A DNA stretch of 64,000 bases from Phycisphaeraceae bacterium (GCA_028284155.1 JANQSF010000042.1:1-64000), one strand, 5' to 3'; shown: positions 8,780 through 18,382, counted from the first letter of the stretch. Notes: generated by a model from the letters alone, not told the origin. Numbers and translations: made by a program.

Positions 8780-9652
8780 ATGACCGAGTTCTTTCTCGGC
8801 CTGGGCGTGGGTGTCGTCCTGGCTGTGCCCATCCTCATCATTGCCAACCGGCGAACCGCCAAGCGGGTCGAGCGGCTGTCGCAGCGGGCGCAGGCGGCCG
8901 AGCGGTTGGCTGAGCAGGCGACCATGACCGGCGGCCTGGCGCACGAGATCAAGAACCCGCTCTCGTCGATCGGCCTCAACGCCCAACTCATCCGCGAAGA
9001 CCTGACCGACCTGGCTGACACGTTGGAAGAAGGCTCGGACGCACGCGACCGATGCGCGCGGATCGAACGTCGTTTCGACGCGCTGACGCGCGAGGTGCAG
9101 CGGCTGCGCGACATCCTCGAAGACTTTCTCCGCTTCGCCGGCCGGGTGCAGCTCGACAAGCAGCCGACGGACGTGAACGACCTGATCGCGGAGTTGAGCG
9201 ATTTCTTCGCGCCGCAAGCGGCCGCTGCCGAGGTACGGGTGCGGACGCAACTCGACGCGCAGCCGGCCGTGCACGACATCGACGCCGATCAGCTCAAGCA
9301 GGCGATGCTCAACCTGATGATCAACGCGTGTCAGATCATGGCCGACGCACGCGGCGGCGACGAGCTGAGCGGCGGGAACGACGAACTGATGCTGCGCACC
9401 GAACGCGTCCGCCACCGCGGCGACAAGGAGGCCGGCGAGGAGTTGCTCATCCACGTGACCGACACCGGCCCGGGCATGGACGCCGACAAGGCGTCGAAGG
9501 TATTCCAGCCGTACTTCTCCACACGCAAGGGCGGCACGGGCCTGGGCCTGCCGACGTCCCGCCGGATCGTCGAAGCGCACGGCGGAACGCTGACGCTGCA
9601 CACCGAGCCGGGCCGAGGCTCGTCGTTCACGATCGCGCTGCCTGTAGGTTGA
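8780..9652 (+). CDS. Sensor histidine kinase without periplasmic sensor domain
   Basis: One N-terminal membrane segment (about residues 3-22) is followed by a short coil. The dimerisation/phosphoacceptor motif is GGLAHEIKNPLSS with His55, and its spacing is typical of the NtrB/ZraS-like HisKA group. The ATPase domain has N box LNLMINACQIM, G1 DTGPGMD, F box FQPYFSTRKGGTGLGL and G2 with GRGSSFTIALPVG at the end. The 290-residue length leaves no room for a periplasmic or PAS sensor, so the signal is probably read through a partner or the membrane. No response regulator is adjacent. A perfect hairpin terminator lies downstream. Confidence 0.88.
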   Translation: MTEFFLGLGVGVVLAVPILIIANRRTAKRVERLSQRAQAAERLAEQATMTGGLAHEIKNPLSSIGLNAQLIREDLTDLADTLEEGSDARDRCARIERRFDALTREVQRLRDILEDFLRFAGRVQLDKQPTDVNDLIAELSDFFAPQAAAAEVRVRTQLDAQPAVHDIDADQLKQAMLNLMINACQIMADARGGDELSGGNDELMLRTERVRHRGDKEAGEELLIHVTDTGPGMDADKASKVFQPYFSTRKGGTGLGLPTSRRIVEAHGGTLTLHTEPGRGSSFTIALPVG

Positions 9653-9738
9653 TTCTGCCTTCAGACTTGGAGAGGGTGCGACTTCGACGTTGTCGTCCAA
9701 CGTTGTCGTCTGCGCAGAGTAGATGCAGCGCGCATACA

Positions 9739-9762
9739 AAACCCCGACGTGTGTCGGGGTTT
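9739..9762. terminator. Bidirectional intrinsic terminator
   Basis: A perfect 10-bp stem (AAACCCCGAC / GTCGGGGTTT) encloses a GTGT loop, with A-rich left and T-rich right ends. It lies between the convergent histidine kinase and LamG genes, so it can serve both. Confidence 0.8.
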
Positions 9763-9786
9763 GGTGTGATGCGTGTGTCGCGTTGA

Positions 9787-11337
9787 TCACGCCGCCCGTC
9801 GGCGTCGCAGCAGCAGGCCGGTCAGGCTGAGCATGGCAAGCGTCGCGGTCGCCGGTTCGGGGACGACGTTCGCGGTCAGGGCCGTCTGGACCAGTTCGTT
9901 ATAGATCGCGGTGCGTTCGTCCTCGTTGAAGTCGCCGGCGTAGATGCGGACTTCGACGACCTTGCCGTCGAACCAGAAGCCGCCGCCGTGGCTGCCGAGC
10001 GTGGGATTCAAGACGAAGCCATTGAATTGACTGCCGTTGTTGGTGTGTAGCAGCTCGTTGTTGATGAAGTTCTGCCAGGAGCCGTCCTGCGTGGAGACGT
10101 TGTAGATATGCAGTTCGGTCAGGTCCTGGGTTGGGTTGCCCGAACTCGGCCGCTGATTGCTGCCAAACTCGTCGTAGATGTTCCCGTCGATCCAGGGGTA
10201 GTGTGCGACCGCCCCGGCTTCGCCGAAGTTCCACAGGCCGGTCCTGACCCGTCCGTCCGGAGTGCCTGGTTGCGGGTCGAGCGTGGTTTGCAGAACGATG
10301 AACACCTCCGCGCCGCCCGCGTTGTCGAGGCCGTTTCCGACCGCGTTCGGGATGTCGAACCGGTCGCTGCTGCCGTCGAACATCACGGCCGGGACGCCAG
10401 CCGGCGTCGCGTTCGGCACGAGCATCGGGTTCGCGCCACCCCCAGACGCCGACGCGTGGTGACCCTTGCCGGACGAGTCGGTCCAGACGCCGGTGTTCGG
10501 GTCGTAGTCCGTCGCGGCCAGCCGCAACACCATTTCGCCCTGGGCCGGCGGCGGCGTGGCCGTGATGCCGTACTTGGCGCTCAGGTAGTTGACCGTCTGG
10601 TTGTAGTCGGCCTGCGACAGGTCGCTGTTGTAGATCAGAACCTCGGCGATTTCCCCGTCGAACCGGCTGGACCCGTGGTTGGATCTGCCAAGGGTCAGCG
10701 CGCCGGCGGTCGCAAAGTTGTGGGGTTGAGTCGGTGTCGGCACACCGTCAACCGACAGCCGCCAACCATTCGCAGCCGAGGTCTGCACGCCCTTGATGTG
10801 TGCGCCGGTCGTGGTCGGGAAACCGAGGTTCAGGTTGTTGAGCCTGGACGCACGGAAATCACCGTTGAACGACCCGGCGGCGAACAGGTCGACCTCATTG
10901 GCCGCCGTCCCCGTGGTGGAGATGCCGAAGTGATTGTTCCCCGTGGGGAGGTTGGCGTTATAGACCGTGAACATGGTCGCCTCGGACGAACCGAACGTGC
11001 CCATGACGCCCGCGTTGGTCAGCAGGTTGTTACCGCCGTTGCCGCCGTTATCGAACCGCAACGCCGGGGCGCCGCCAAGGTTCGGCGCGACGCTGACATA
11101 GGTAGGAGCCGAGATGCCGGACGACGTCGCGTTGAACCCGTTGCCGGACTTATCGAACCACGTCGTCACCGAAGAACCGTTGGCCAACACATCCGGTGCG
11201 TTGTTGCCGTCGACATCGCTCCCGTCCAGCCACAACTGCAGGTTGCCCATGTGCGGCATCGCGTTGGCGCCGGCCGTCACACACAGCAGCAGGGTGATCG
11301 AAGCGAGCAGTTGGGTCGTGAGTGCCTTCAGTGTCAT
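9787..11337 (-). CDS. Secreted protein with two LamG-like domains and PEP-CTERM anchor
   Basis: Signal peptide at residues 1-26 (LLASITLLLCVTAGANA). The body contains two concanavalin/LamG-like jelly-roll domains. The first runs about residues 32-255 with LQLWLDGSDVDGNN and WFDKSGNGFNATSS. The second runs about 265-485 with MVLRLAATDYDPNTGVWTDSSGKG. Each ends in a G-x-IAEVLIYN or GKVVEVRIYAG strand. The C-terminus is VPEPATATLAML, a hydrophobic helix and RRRRAA: the PEP-CTERM sorting signal recognised by an exosortase. LamG domains usually bind carbohydrate. Likely an exported surface or matrix protein; ligand unknown. Confidence 0.85.
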   Translation of the reverse strand: MTLKALTTQLLASITLLLCVTAGANAMPHMGNLQLWLDGSDVDGNNAPDVLANGSSVTTWFDKSGNGFNATSSGISAPTYVSVAPNLGGAPALRFDNGGNGGNNLLTNAGVMGTFGSSEATMFTVYNANLPTGNNHFGISTTGTAANEVDLFAAGSFNGDFRASRLNNLNLGFPTTTGAHIKGVQTSAANGWRLSVDGVPTPTQPHNFATAGALTLGRSNHGSSRFDGEIAEVLIYNSDLSQADYNQTVNYLSAKYGITATPPPAQGEMVLRLAATDYDPNTGVWTDSSGKGHHASASGGGANPMLVPNATPAGVPAVMFDGSSDRFDIPNAVGNGLDNAGGAEVFIVLQTTLDPQPGTPDGRVRTGLWNFGEAGAVAHYPWIDGNIYDEFGSNQRPSSGNPTQDLTELHIYNVSTQDGSWQNFINNELLHTNNGSQFNGFVLNPTLGSHGGGFWFDGKVVEVRIYAGDFNEDERTAIYNELVQTALTANVVPEPATATLAMLSLTGLLLRRRRAA

Positions 11338-11706
11338 GGCGAATCTCCGCGCGGCAAGCGAGACAACCTGAGAGGGACTTGCAGACGTCTAATCAGTCAA
11401 CACGGTGTCGGCCACGGGTGTCCGCGGCGACGTCATTCATTCAGGGCATCTTCGAGATGCGGGTGAACGTGTTGCGCAACACGACGTTTCCCATACAGCT
11501 TTCGGCCGGCGACCTGCCGGACTCCTCAACGCCAGTGTAACACCTCCCGGCCTCTCGATGGGTCGAAGATGAGCCGCCGAATCAATAATCTGGGCTCGAC
11601 GCAGAGCGAGAAGCTACCGAGCGCAGTTTACCCAGATTAACATCCCGGCCCGTTGAGCGGAACGGTCCTAGGCCGATGGCCAGAGTTGAAAAGTTCACGC
11701 GACGGT
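11338..11706. other. Intergenic region with one inverted repeat
   Basis: It lies upstream of the LamG gene and downstream of the DUF1552 gene. The only structure I see is the pair TAATCTGGG (11586-11594) and CCCAGATTA (11631-11639), 36 bases apart. On the minus strand it is followed by a weak T-containing stretch, so it may be a weak terminator for the DUF1552 gene. No gene is evident. Confidence 0.5.
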
Positions 11707-13041
11707 TCACACCAGCAAGTCACTGATCGGACCGCGGCTTTCCTTGAACGACTTCACCGGGCAACCCAGTTGCTGGAGGATCGTCAGGTAGAGGTCGGAC
11801 GCGGGGACGGTGCCGCCGGGCCACTTGAGGTGTTGGCCGTGCTTGAAGCCGAGCTTGTTGCCGCCGGCTAGCAGCATCGGGAACGAGCCGCCGGAGTGGC
11901 TGCTGATCTGCGAGCCGCCCAGCAGCAGGACGGTGTGGTCCAGCAGCGTGCCGTCGTGCGCCTCGATCGACTTGAGCTTGTCCATCAGGCGGGCGAGGCT
12001 CGCGCAGAACATCAGGTCGCGGTAGCCGATCACCTTAGTGTCTGGGTTGTCCGCGCCGCGGTTGCCGCTGCCTTTGTGGTGGTAGTCGTGCGCGCCGCGC
12101 ACCGGTGCGCCGGCCTGCGACGCCCAGCCCTTGTACTCGTTGTAGTTCGGCCCGCCCTCGCCGCCGAGCACCTGCGTGACCACGCGGGTCATGTCGGTCT
12201 GGAAGGCCAGCGCGATCAGGTCCATCATCAGCTCGATGTGTTCCTGGAAACCGTTCTTGCCCTGCGGCTCGGTGCGGACAGCCGCTTCGTCGAACTTCGG
12301 CCGACCGCGGTCGAGGATTTCGTCCCGGTCGTTGATGCGCAGCTCGACCTCGCGGATCGCTTCGAGGTATTGATCGAGCCGTTGCTGATCGACGCGCCCG
12401 AGGTTGCCGCGCAGCGTCTTGACCTGGCCGACGGCCGTGTCGAGCACGCTCTTGTCCAATGCGAGCCGTTCCTTAGCGGCCTTGAGGTCGTTCTTGTCGG
12501 CCGGCGGGAAGAGGCCCTCGAACACGTTGCGATAGTCGGCCGTCGCGGGGATATCGACGCCCAGTTCGTTACGCGACAACGTCGACGTGCCCACGCCGTC
12601 ACGCCAAGACAGCACGAGCGACGGCAGATACGTCGGGCCGAGATACTTGGCGGCGACCTGGTCCATAGAGACCGTGTTGGTGATCGCGCCGGGCGTCATG
12701 TTGATGTTGTGTCCGGTGAGCCAGTTGTACGGATGCACGTGCCCGCTGATGCGACCCTCGATGTGCGACAGGCTGGTCAGCACACTGAACGCGTCGCGGT
12801 GATGCTCGAGCGGCTTGTGCGACGGGGCGATCGTGTAGTTCTTGCCCGTGTCTTTGGGGAACCAGTTGTAGTGGTTGATCGCGCCGGGGATATAAAAGGC
12901 CGCCATGCGGGCCGGGTCGGCCTTGCCGGCCGCGGCCGCCGCGGTCTTGCCGCCCATGACCTCAAGGTACGGCAGGGCGATGGACGCGCCGAGGCCGCGG
13001 AGGATCGTGCGACGGGAGAGGCGAGGGGCTTTGCGGTGCAT
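11707..13041 (-). CDS. DUF1552 family Tat-exported protein
   Basis: The start is placed at the ATG giving MHRKAPRL; the frame extends 14 residues further without support. The Tat signal is SRRTILRGLGASIALPYLE at the N-terminus. The 444-residue body has the family's blocks: MAAFYIPGAINHYNWFPKD, FSVLTSLSHIEGRISGHVHP, SLVLSWRDGVGTSTLSRNELG, LDQYLEAIREVELRIND, HIELMMDLIALAFQTDMTRV, DHTVLLLGGSQISSHSG, and LYLTILQQLGCPVKSFKES. DUF1552 is related to DUF1501 and the alkaline-phosphatase/sulfatase fold as I recall, with no known reaction. Its usual partner is a DUF1592-type heme protein, found here at 15651-18137 but separated by two unrelated genes. Confidence 0.85.
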   Translation of the reverse strand: MHRKAPRLSRRTILRGLGASIALPYLEVMGGKTAAAAAGKADPARMAAFYIPGAINHYNWFPKDTGKNYTIAPSHKPLEHHRDAFSVLTSLSHIEGRISGHVHPYNWLTGHNINMTPGAITNTVSMDQVAAKYLGPTYLPSLVLSWRDGVGTSTLSRNELGVDIPATADYRNVFEGLFPPADKNDLKAAKERLALDKSVLDTAVGQVKTLRGNLGRVDQQRLDQYLEAIREVELRINDRDEILDRGRPKFDEAAVRTEPQGKNGFQEHIELMMDLIALAFQTDMTRVVTQVLGGEGGPNYNEYKGWASQAGAPVRGAHDYHHKGSGNRGADNPDTKVIGYRDLMFCASLARLMDKLKSIEAHDGTLLDHTVLLLGGSQISSHSGGSFPMLLAGGNKLGFKHGQHLKWPGGTVPASDLYLTILQQLGCPVKSFKESRGPISDLLV

Positions 13042-13185
13042 GGTTGCGTCCAGATAGTGAGAGAGCAGGGAACAGCCAATCATTGTATCCCCGTTCTTAA
13101 CGGTTACAATCGGGCGAGCGGTCCCGCAAAATCAAATCAAATCAGCGTTTACGCCCGTCTTGCGTTGGTCGGTTCGTCGGGGCGT

Positions 13186-13962
13186 TCAGGGTGTCGGCAG
13201 AAATGTGATCGCCCACATGTTGCCGTGCGCGAACTCCGGCACGGGCGTCATTCGGCCGTCGAACACCTCAACGTCGCCGGTGGTCTGGACCGAGCCGTCG
13301 TCGTGCAGCCAGTTCATGTCGATGTTGCCGCGCGCGGTCGAGCCCTTGAACTGCCACCGGCTGAACGTGTATTGGCCACCTGAAAAGTGCGAGTCGAAAC
13401 CGGGGTTCAATACCTCGTTGAACATGACGCCACTCGTATCGGGGTGTGTCCCGTGAACCCACGTGCCGCCGTCGTGGACGACGTCCCGGTCGCTGGCCAA
13501 CAGGTTCCACGATTGGCCCGCCCAGGTGAAGCGGTCGCCCGCGCGGTGCATGCCCGAGTTGCCCGAGACCTGGTACTCGTAGCCGAACCAGAGGTGATAG
13601 GTCGAGTAGGTCGGGATCGATTGCGGTGAGCCGTCGATGTCGATTCGGCCGGTCAGCGGGCAGTTCAATAGGTCGTTGATCGCGATGTACCCGCGCAGCG
13701 CGACGCGGTCGTCCACCGAACCGCTGGTCAAGCGATTGGGCTTCCAACCGCTGGGCACGCCGGGCCGGTGCGGGTAGTGGCCGTTGAAGTCGTTCGTGTA
13801 CGACAGGACGCCCGCGCCGGTCTGCTTGAGTCGGGACCGGCAAACCGCCAGGCGGGTCGTGTACCGCGCCCGGCTGAGCGCGGGCAGCAGCAGGGCAATC
13901 AACAGAATGGTGATCGAGATCACGACCAACAGTTCAACAACCGTGAAACCACGTCGTTTCAT
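13186..13962 (-). CDS. Pseudopilin-like protein
   Basis: The prepilin signal MKRRGFTVVELLVVISITIL has Gly before the cut and Glu at +5, giving a very short leader of five residues. The hydrophobic helix runs to about residue 28 and continues into LPALSRARYTTRLAVCRSRL, as in the DUF1559-like family. The 258-residue body includes NDFNGHYPHRPGVP and a Trp/Gly-rich C-terminal half. I do not see the H-X9-DG motif. It starts 32 bases after the stop of the upstream LamG/PEP-CTERM gene, so the two are probably co-transcribed. Confidence 0.8.
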   Translation of the reverse strand: MKRRGFTVVELLVVISITILLIALLLPALSRARYTTRLAVCRSRLKQTGAGVLSYTNDFNGHYPHRPGVPSGWKPNRLTSGSVDDRVALRGYIAINDLLNCPLTGRIDIDGSPQSIPTYSTYHLWFGYEYQVSGNSGMHRAGDRFTWAGQSWNLLASDRDVVHDGGTWVHGTHPDTSGVMFNEVLNPGFDSHFSGGQYTFSRWQFKGSTARGNIDMNWLHDDGSVQTTGDVEVFDGRMTPVPEFAHGNMWAITFLPTP

Positions 13963-13994
13963 TGTTCAGTCGAACGGTTGGCGTGTGGGGTCGA

Positions 13995-15518
13995 TTACAT
14001 CGTCCGTCGTCGTCGCCGCGCGAGCGCCAGCACGCCAAGCAGCGCCAGCGACGCCGTCGCCGGTTCGGGCACGGCCGAGTTCGTGGTGACCGGCAGGCCC
14101 TGCAGGCCGAGCAGGTAGTGATTGTTTACCTGCTCGGGCGTCAGCGGGACGGCCCAGATCGCCAGGTCGTCCAGCAACCCGTTGAACTTGATCGTGGACA
14201 GCGAGCTGGCCGAGTCGCCGATGCCCAGTCCCTCGGTGGTCGCGAGATTGATCGTGCCGTCGTAAGGCGTCGAGCCCACCAGCACGCCGTTGAGATAGAC
14301 ATTGAGGTTCGTGCCGTCAGCCACGCCGGCGATGTGCTGCCATTCGTTGGCGACGACCGAGCCGGCGTCGATATTGATGTTCGCCCCGTTGGACTGCTGA
14401 TGGAACAGGCTGACGGTATCGACGCCGCCGACGTCGCGGATCGCGAAGTGGTAGGACATCTGGGCTCCCCAGTTCAGTACGAGCCGCTGCCATGGGCCGC
14501 CCAGGTCGCTGGGATTGATCCACGCCTCGATCGCATAGGCGGCGGGCAGGCTGACATCGGGCGACAACGCGGCGACGAGGTCGGTGGTGTCGCCAGCCGA
14601 CACGCCGACGCGCAACGCCTGATCGACCTGCCCCGCCACGAAGTTGGCCGTGCCGCCACGCGGCGTCAGGTCGTCGGCCGAGACGCCCGTGTTCTGCGAG
14701 AACGCCATCGCCTGGTCGAGCGTGTCGCCGTCGAACGGGTAGTAGGAGACCAGCCCCGACGCCGGGCCGGGCTCCACGCCGGGGAGCAGCGCGGCGGCGC
14801 GCTGTTGAAGCTGAGTCACGGTCAAGGCGGTGTCGTGGATTTGGGCGTCGTCGATCATGCCGGTGAACTGCAACCCGTTAGCAGGCGATTGGAAATTGCC
14901 GAAGTTCAGCGCGCCGCCATTGGCGGTGGGCGCGACGTAGGCCGAGCTCACGACGGCGTCACCGTTGATGTAACCGGTGATCGTGTTCGTCCCGCTGTCG
15001 CCGACCACGGCGACATGCGACCAGATGTCCAACGGCACGGTGTTCTGCGCGGCGTTCGTCCCGCCGTCGAAACGTTGTGTGCCGTTCTCAAAGAAATCCA
15101 GGCCGTTATTCGCTCGGCGGAATGCCCAGTGCCAGTCGTTGCCTCCGTCGGCCCACTTGGTTAAGAAGCGGTCCCACTCGCCGGTGTTGTTCGAATCCGG
15201 CTTGACGTACGCCTCGATGGTGAAGTCGCCCGCCAGACCAAGGTCGCCCGAGTGCGCGGCGCGCAGGCGGTGGGCCGCGCCGCCGGCCGTGTCGATGCGC
15301 ACCGCTTGGCCGAGGATGCCGGGCGCGTAGCTCTCTGTCCCGCCGCCGAAGACCGACAGATGGTCGGCTGTGCCGCCGCCACCGGCAGTGTCTTGCAGGT
15401 CGCCGTCAAAGGCGTAGCGCGTCACCACAACGGCGTGCGCGGGGCCGGCCAAGCTGAAGAGCAAGATGGTCGTGAGGATCGTGGTCGCAACAAAACGGTA
15501 TGGCAATGGGCGGGGCAT
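13995..15518 (-). CDS. Secreted protein with two LamG domains and PEP-CTERM anchor
   Basis: The start at the ATG giving MPRPLPYRF is supported by AGGAG seven bases upstream; the longer frame to 15584 is not. Signal peptide through AGPAHA (about residue 29). Two LamG/laminin-G-like domains follow: RYAFDGDLQDTAGGG to about residue 245, then VSYYPFDGDTLDQAM to about 465. Both contain the recurring AHRLRAAHSGDLGLAGDFTIEA or SPDVSLPAAYAIEAW strand and the closing GLLDDLAIW or GMIDDAQIHD strand. The C-terminus VPEPATASLALLGVLAL plus RRRRR is a PEP-CTERM sorting signal. Probably sugar-binding and surface-located. Confidence 0.87.
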   Translation of the reverse strand: MPRPLPYRFVATTILTTILLFSLAGPAHAVVVTRYAFDGDLQDTAGGGGTADHLSVFGGGTESYAPGILGQAVRIDTAGGAAHRLRAAHSGDLGLAGDFTIEAYVKPDSNNTGEWDRFLTKWADGGNDWHWAFRRANNGLDFFENGTQRFDGGTNAAQNTVPLDIWSHVAVVGDSGTNTITGYINGDAVVSSAYVAPTANGGALNFGNFQSPANGLQFTGMIDDAQIHDTALTVTQLQQRAAALLPGVEPGPASGLVSYYPFDGDTLDQAMAFSQNTGVSADDLTPRGGTANFVAGQVDQALRVGVSAGDTTDLVAALSPDVSLPAAYAIEAWINPSDLGGPWQRLVLNWGAQMSYHFAIRDVGGVDTVSLFHQQSNGANINIDAGSVVANEWQHIAGVADGTNLNVYLNGVLVGSTPYDGTINLATTEGLGIGDSASSLSTIKFNGLLDDLAIWAVPLTPEQVNNHYLLGLQGLPVTTNSAVPEPATASLALLGVLALARRRRRTM

Positions 15519-15650
15519 GATCACTCTCCTGTCCTTCAGTTTTCGGTACGGTCGTTCGCTCCTGCCAACGAAATCAGTGCGCACAGTATACCACGTGATA
15601 AGCCCGTCCCAACCCCTCGCAAACGATGTTCGGGGCCTGTCCGTCGCGGC

Positions 15651-18137
15651 CTATTGGCCGAGGAATACTCGTGACGTGATCAGCGCCTTCAACACATCCT
15701 GAAGCGGGTAGTCGCGACCTTCCAACGACTTCATGATCGCTTTCATCTCCGCGACGTCGCGCACGTTCGGCTTGCGGCCGGCCGAGTACACGATCAGGTT
15801 GCGCAATAACCCGCGTGTCATGTCACTTTGATAGTTTTTGACGACCTGTTGTTTGAACTCGTGGTACGACTTGAACGTCTCGCCGCGCGGCAGGTGGCCC
15901 TCGGCGTCGACGGGGCGGGTCTTGCCTTGGCCTCGCCATTCGATCTTGCCGTCCAGTTCGTTCCGCGCGTAGCGCTCGTGCTCGACGTCGCGCCATCGGC
16001 CGGACAGGTCGAAGTTCTGGAACGCGAAGCCGAGCGGGTCCATGCTCTTGTGACACACGGCGCAGTTCGGCTCGGCCTGGTGTTGCACGAGCAGTTCCTT
16101 GAACGTCTTGCCGCGGTTTTTCGAGTCCGACGGGTTGAGCTCGGGCACTTCCAGCGGCGGGGGCGGCGGCGGGTCGTCGAGGATGTGGCGCAGCGCCCAC
16201 GCGCCGCGGTAGATGACCCAGTTGTCGCCCATCCAGCAGAGCATCGACTGGATGCCCGCGTGGCTGAGCACGCCGCCGCCGCGCGGGTCGTTTTTGCGCA
16301 GCGACACTTTGCGCAGCGTCGAGCCTTCCAGCCCGTCGTAGCCGTAATGCCGCGCGAGGATCTCGTTCATCATCGTCCAGTCGCTGTCGACCAGCTCGCG
16401 GATCGGGCGGTTGTCTTTGAACAATCGCGCGACGTACTCGATCGTCTCTGCCCGCATCGAGTCCTTGAGGTGTCGGCCGAACCGGAAGTCCTGTTTCTGG
16501 ATGTTGTCCATCGCGATGGTGATCGGCTGACCCATCTCGAACCATTGCTCCACGAACGGCTGAAAGAACCGGTCGCTGCGCGGGTCGTCCAGCAGGCGGT
16601 CGACCTGCGCGTTCAGCACCTTCGCATCGCGGAGTTTGCCGGCCGCGGCCAAGTCGCGCAGTGGCTTGTCAGGCGGCGCGCCCCAGAGCATGAAGCTCAA
16701 CCGCGAGGCGATCGCGTGCTGCGCAAGCGACTCGGCCTTGTCGGTCGTCGAGCCGAGGTAGCGGAACGGCCCGCTCATCAGGACGGATTGAAACACCGCC
16801 CGCAACGCGTTGTCGAACGACATGTTGTTGCCGCGCAGCGTCTCGTACAGGACGACGAACCGCGTCTGCTCCGCGTCGGACACGGGTCGTCGCCAGGCCC
16901 GCTCCATCCAGAGCTTGAGCAGCCGCTTGGCGCTGGCCAGGTCGTCTTTGATCTGGCCGACGTCGGCCTGCCAGTCGGCCGGCGGCCAGGCGGCGACGTG
17001 GTCCGCGTCGACCTCCAGCCGGTGCAGCATGACGAACGGGACGGGCGCCGCCTTGCCGCGCAGCTTCTTCTTGTCGTACAGCGGGCGGAACAGGCCGGTC
17101 CCGCCGGGCACGGGATTCTTGTCCTTCCGGCTGCGGTCTTCGTTCTCAAACCCCTTGACCGAGTAAGGCATCTCGACGCGGTTGGTCAGCGTGACCTTCA
17201 ACCCGCGCGACTCGACGGGCAGGTCGTCCGCCTGGATGTCGTAAACGAGTTCGTGCGGCTTGTCCGCGCCCGCGGTAACCTCGAAGTAGTCGAACGTCGT
17301 GCCGCCGACGGTGACCCAAAGGTGCGGGTTGGGTACGCCTTGCATCGGCTTGACGACCGACACGACGAGTTTCAGCCGAACGACGCCGCGCTTGCTCGGC
17401 GGCGGCGGCACGTTGAACTCGAACCCGCCGCGGTCGCCCAGCCACTTCGGCTCGATCATCAGGCCGACGCCCGGCTCGGAGATGCCGCGCACCTTGACGT
17501 AAGCGCCCTTCGCTTTCCAAGGTTCGAGCGCCTTGCGCACATCTTTGCCCGTGTTGGCCAGGTCGCCGACGAACACCATGTCGCGCGCGGGTTCAAGAAA
17601 GCGGACGCCGTCCACCGCGCGACGGGCGATCGTCATGAACCGCGACACGCTCGACGCGGCGTCCTGCAAGGCGCTCGCGCCCGTGTCGAATCCCGCGACC
17701 TTGCCGTCTTCCGGCAACGCCATCGCGTAGTCGACATCGAGCCCGGTCAAATCTCTCAACGCGCCGGAAAGCTCACGCCGATTGAGTCGCCGCGTGCTGC
17801 CCGTGCTGTGCGCGAGCTGTTCTCTTTCGATCCACTCGAGAATCGCCTTGCGTTGCGCGTCGCTCGGTTGCGGCTTGCCCTTCGGCGGCATCTCGCCGGC
17901 GGAAAGCATCTCGTGCACCATCGTCCAGAGTTGGTCGTCGGCTGCGCTGTAGCCGGCCAGCTTGTCATAGCGGATGCGCGCCTTCTGCGTGTCCGCCCCG
18001 TGGCAGTTGAAGCAGTACTGCTTGAGGAACGGCTGCACGGTCTTGCTGAACGCGGGCGACGGCTCGGCCGCGCGCGTCGGCCCGGCAAAGACGGTACAGG
18101 CGATCAAGAGAGTCGTGCAAAGGGTCGCGTGACGCAT
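15651..18137 (-). CDS. Secreted heme protein, DUF1587/1592/1588/1585 type
   Basis: The 828-residue product has a signal peptide ending near GPTRA (residue 23). A planctomycete cytochrome-C-type domain follows with CFNCH (residues 42-46) and EMPPKGKPQPSDAQ. The DUF1587 opening is RRLNRRELSGALRDLTGLD (about 116-134). A beta-rich middle spans about residues 200-330. The DUF1595/DUF1592 blocks include WMERAWRRPVSDAEQTRFV, ASRLSFMLWGAPPDKPL and FRFGRHLKDSMRAETIEY. DUF1588 has a second heme motif in CAVCHKSMDPLGFAFQNFD (about residue 700), and DUF1585 closes the protein. Such proteins are thought to bind c-type heme in the periplasm; the reaction is unknown. Its expected DUF1552 partner lies three genes away at 11707-13041. 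Confidence 0.88.
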   Translation of the reverse strand: MRHATLCTTLLIACTVFAGPTRAAEPSPAFSKTVQPFLKQYCFNCHGADTQKARIRYDKLAGYSAADDQLWTMVHEMLSAGEMPPKGKPQPSDAQRKAILEWIEREQLAHSTGSTRRLNRRELSGALRDLTGLDVDYAMALPEDGKVAGFDTGASALQDAASSVSRFMTIARRAVDGVRFLEPARDMVFVGDLANTGKDVRKALEPWKAKGAYVKVRGISEPGVGLMIEPKWLGDRGGFEFNVPPPPSKRGVVRLKLVVSVVKPMQGVPNPHLWVTVGGTTFDYFEVTAGADKPHELVYDIQADDLPVESRGLKVTLTNRVEMPYSVKGFENEDRSRKDKNPVPGGTGLFRPLYDKKKLRGKAAPVPFVMLHRLEVDADHVAAWPPADWQADVGQIKDDLASAKRLLKLWMERAWRRPVSDAEQTRFVVLYETLRGNNMSFDNALRAVFQSVLMSGPFRYLGSTTDKAESLAQHAIASRLSFMLWGAPPDKPLRDLAAAGKLRDAKVLNAQVDRLLDDPRSDRFFQPFVEQWFEMGQPITIAMDNIQKQDFRFGRHLKDSMRAETIEYVARLFKDNRPIRELVDSDWTMMNEILARHYGYDGLEGSTLRKVSLRKNDPRGGGVLSHAGIQSMLCWMGDNWVIYRGAWALRHILDDPPPPPPLEVPELNPSDSKNRGKTFKELLVQHQAEPNCAVCHKSMDPLGFAFQNFDLSGRWRDVEHERYARNELDGKIEWRGQGKTRPVDAEGHLPRGETFKSYHEFKQQVVKNYQSDMTRGLLRNLIVYSAGRKPNVRDVAEMKAIMKSLEGRDYPLQDVLKALITSRVFLGQ

Positions 18138-18293
18138 GTCATATCGTCCTCGGCGCGGGTGGTCGGAGGCGGGAAAACTAGCGTGGAATGATATGTTGGC
18201 CGATCGGGCGACATGGATACGGCCTTGACCTGCGCTACGGCGTCGGCCCGCAACGTAGGGCTTGACCGTAACTCTGTTGGTGGGTTATCTACT

Positions 18294-18373
18294 CGGGTGC
18301 CACTGGCGGGTTGTCCGCCAGTGTCCTTGCTGTTCGGCCGGAGCACTGGCGGACAAGCCGCCAGTGGCACCCG
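18294..18373. repeat. Paired palindrome, GGGTGCCACTGGCGG family
   Basis: Arms 18294-18323 and 18344-18373 are inverted, 30 bases each, matching at 29. Each arm is itself a palindrome (CACTGGCGG ... CCGCCAGTG). The whole can fold either as one long hairpin or as two small ones. It has the same architecture as 37923-38015. Confidence 0.85.
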
Positions 18374-18382
18374 GCTCTGGTT

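Noticed and set aside
15828..18191. Long plus-strand open frame of 787 codons
   Set aside because: Shadow of the DUF1592-type heme gene on the other strand, no motif in its translation.
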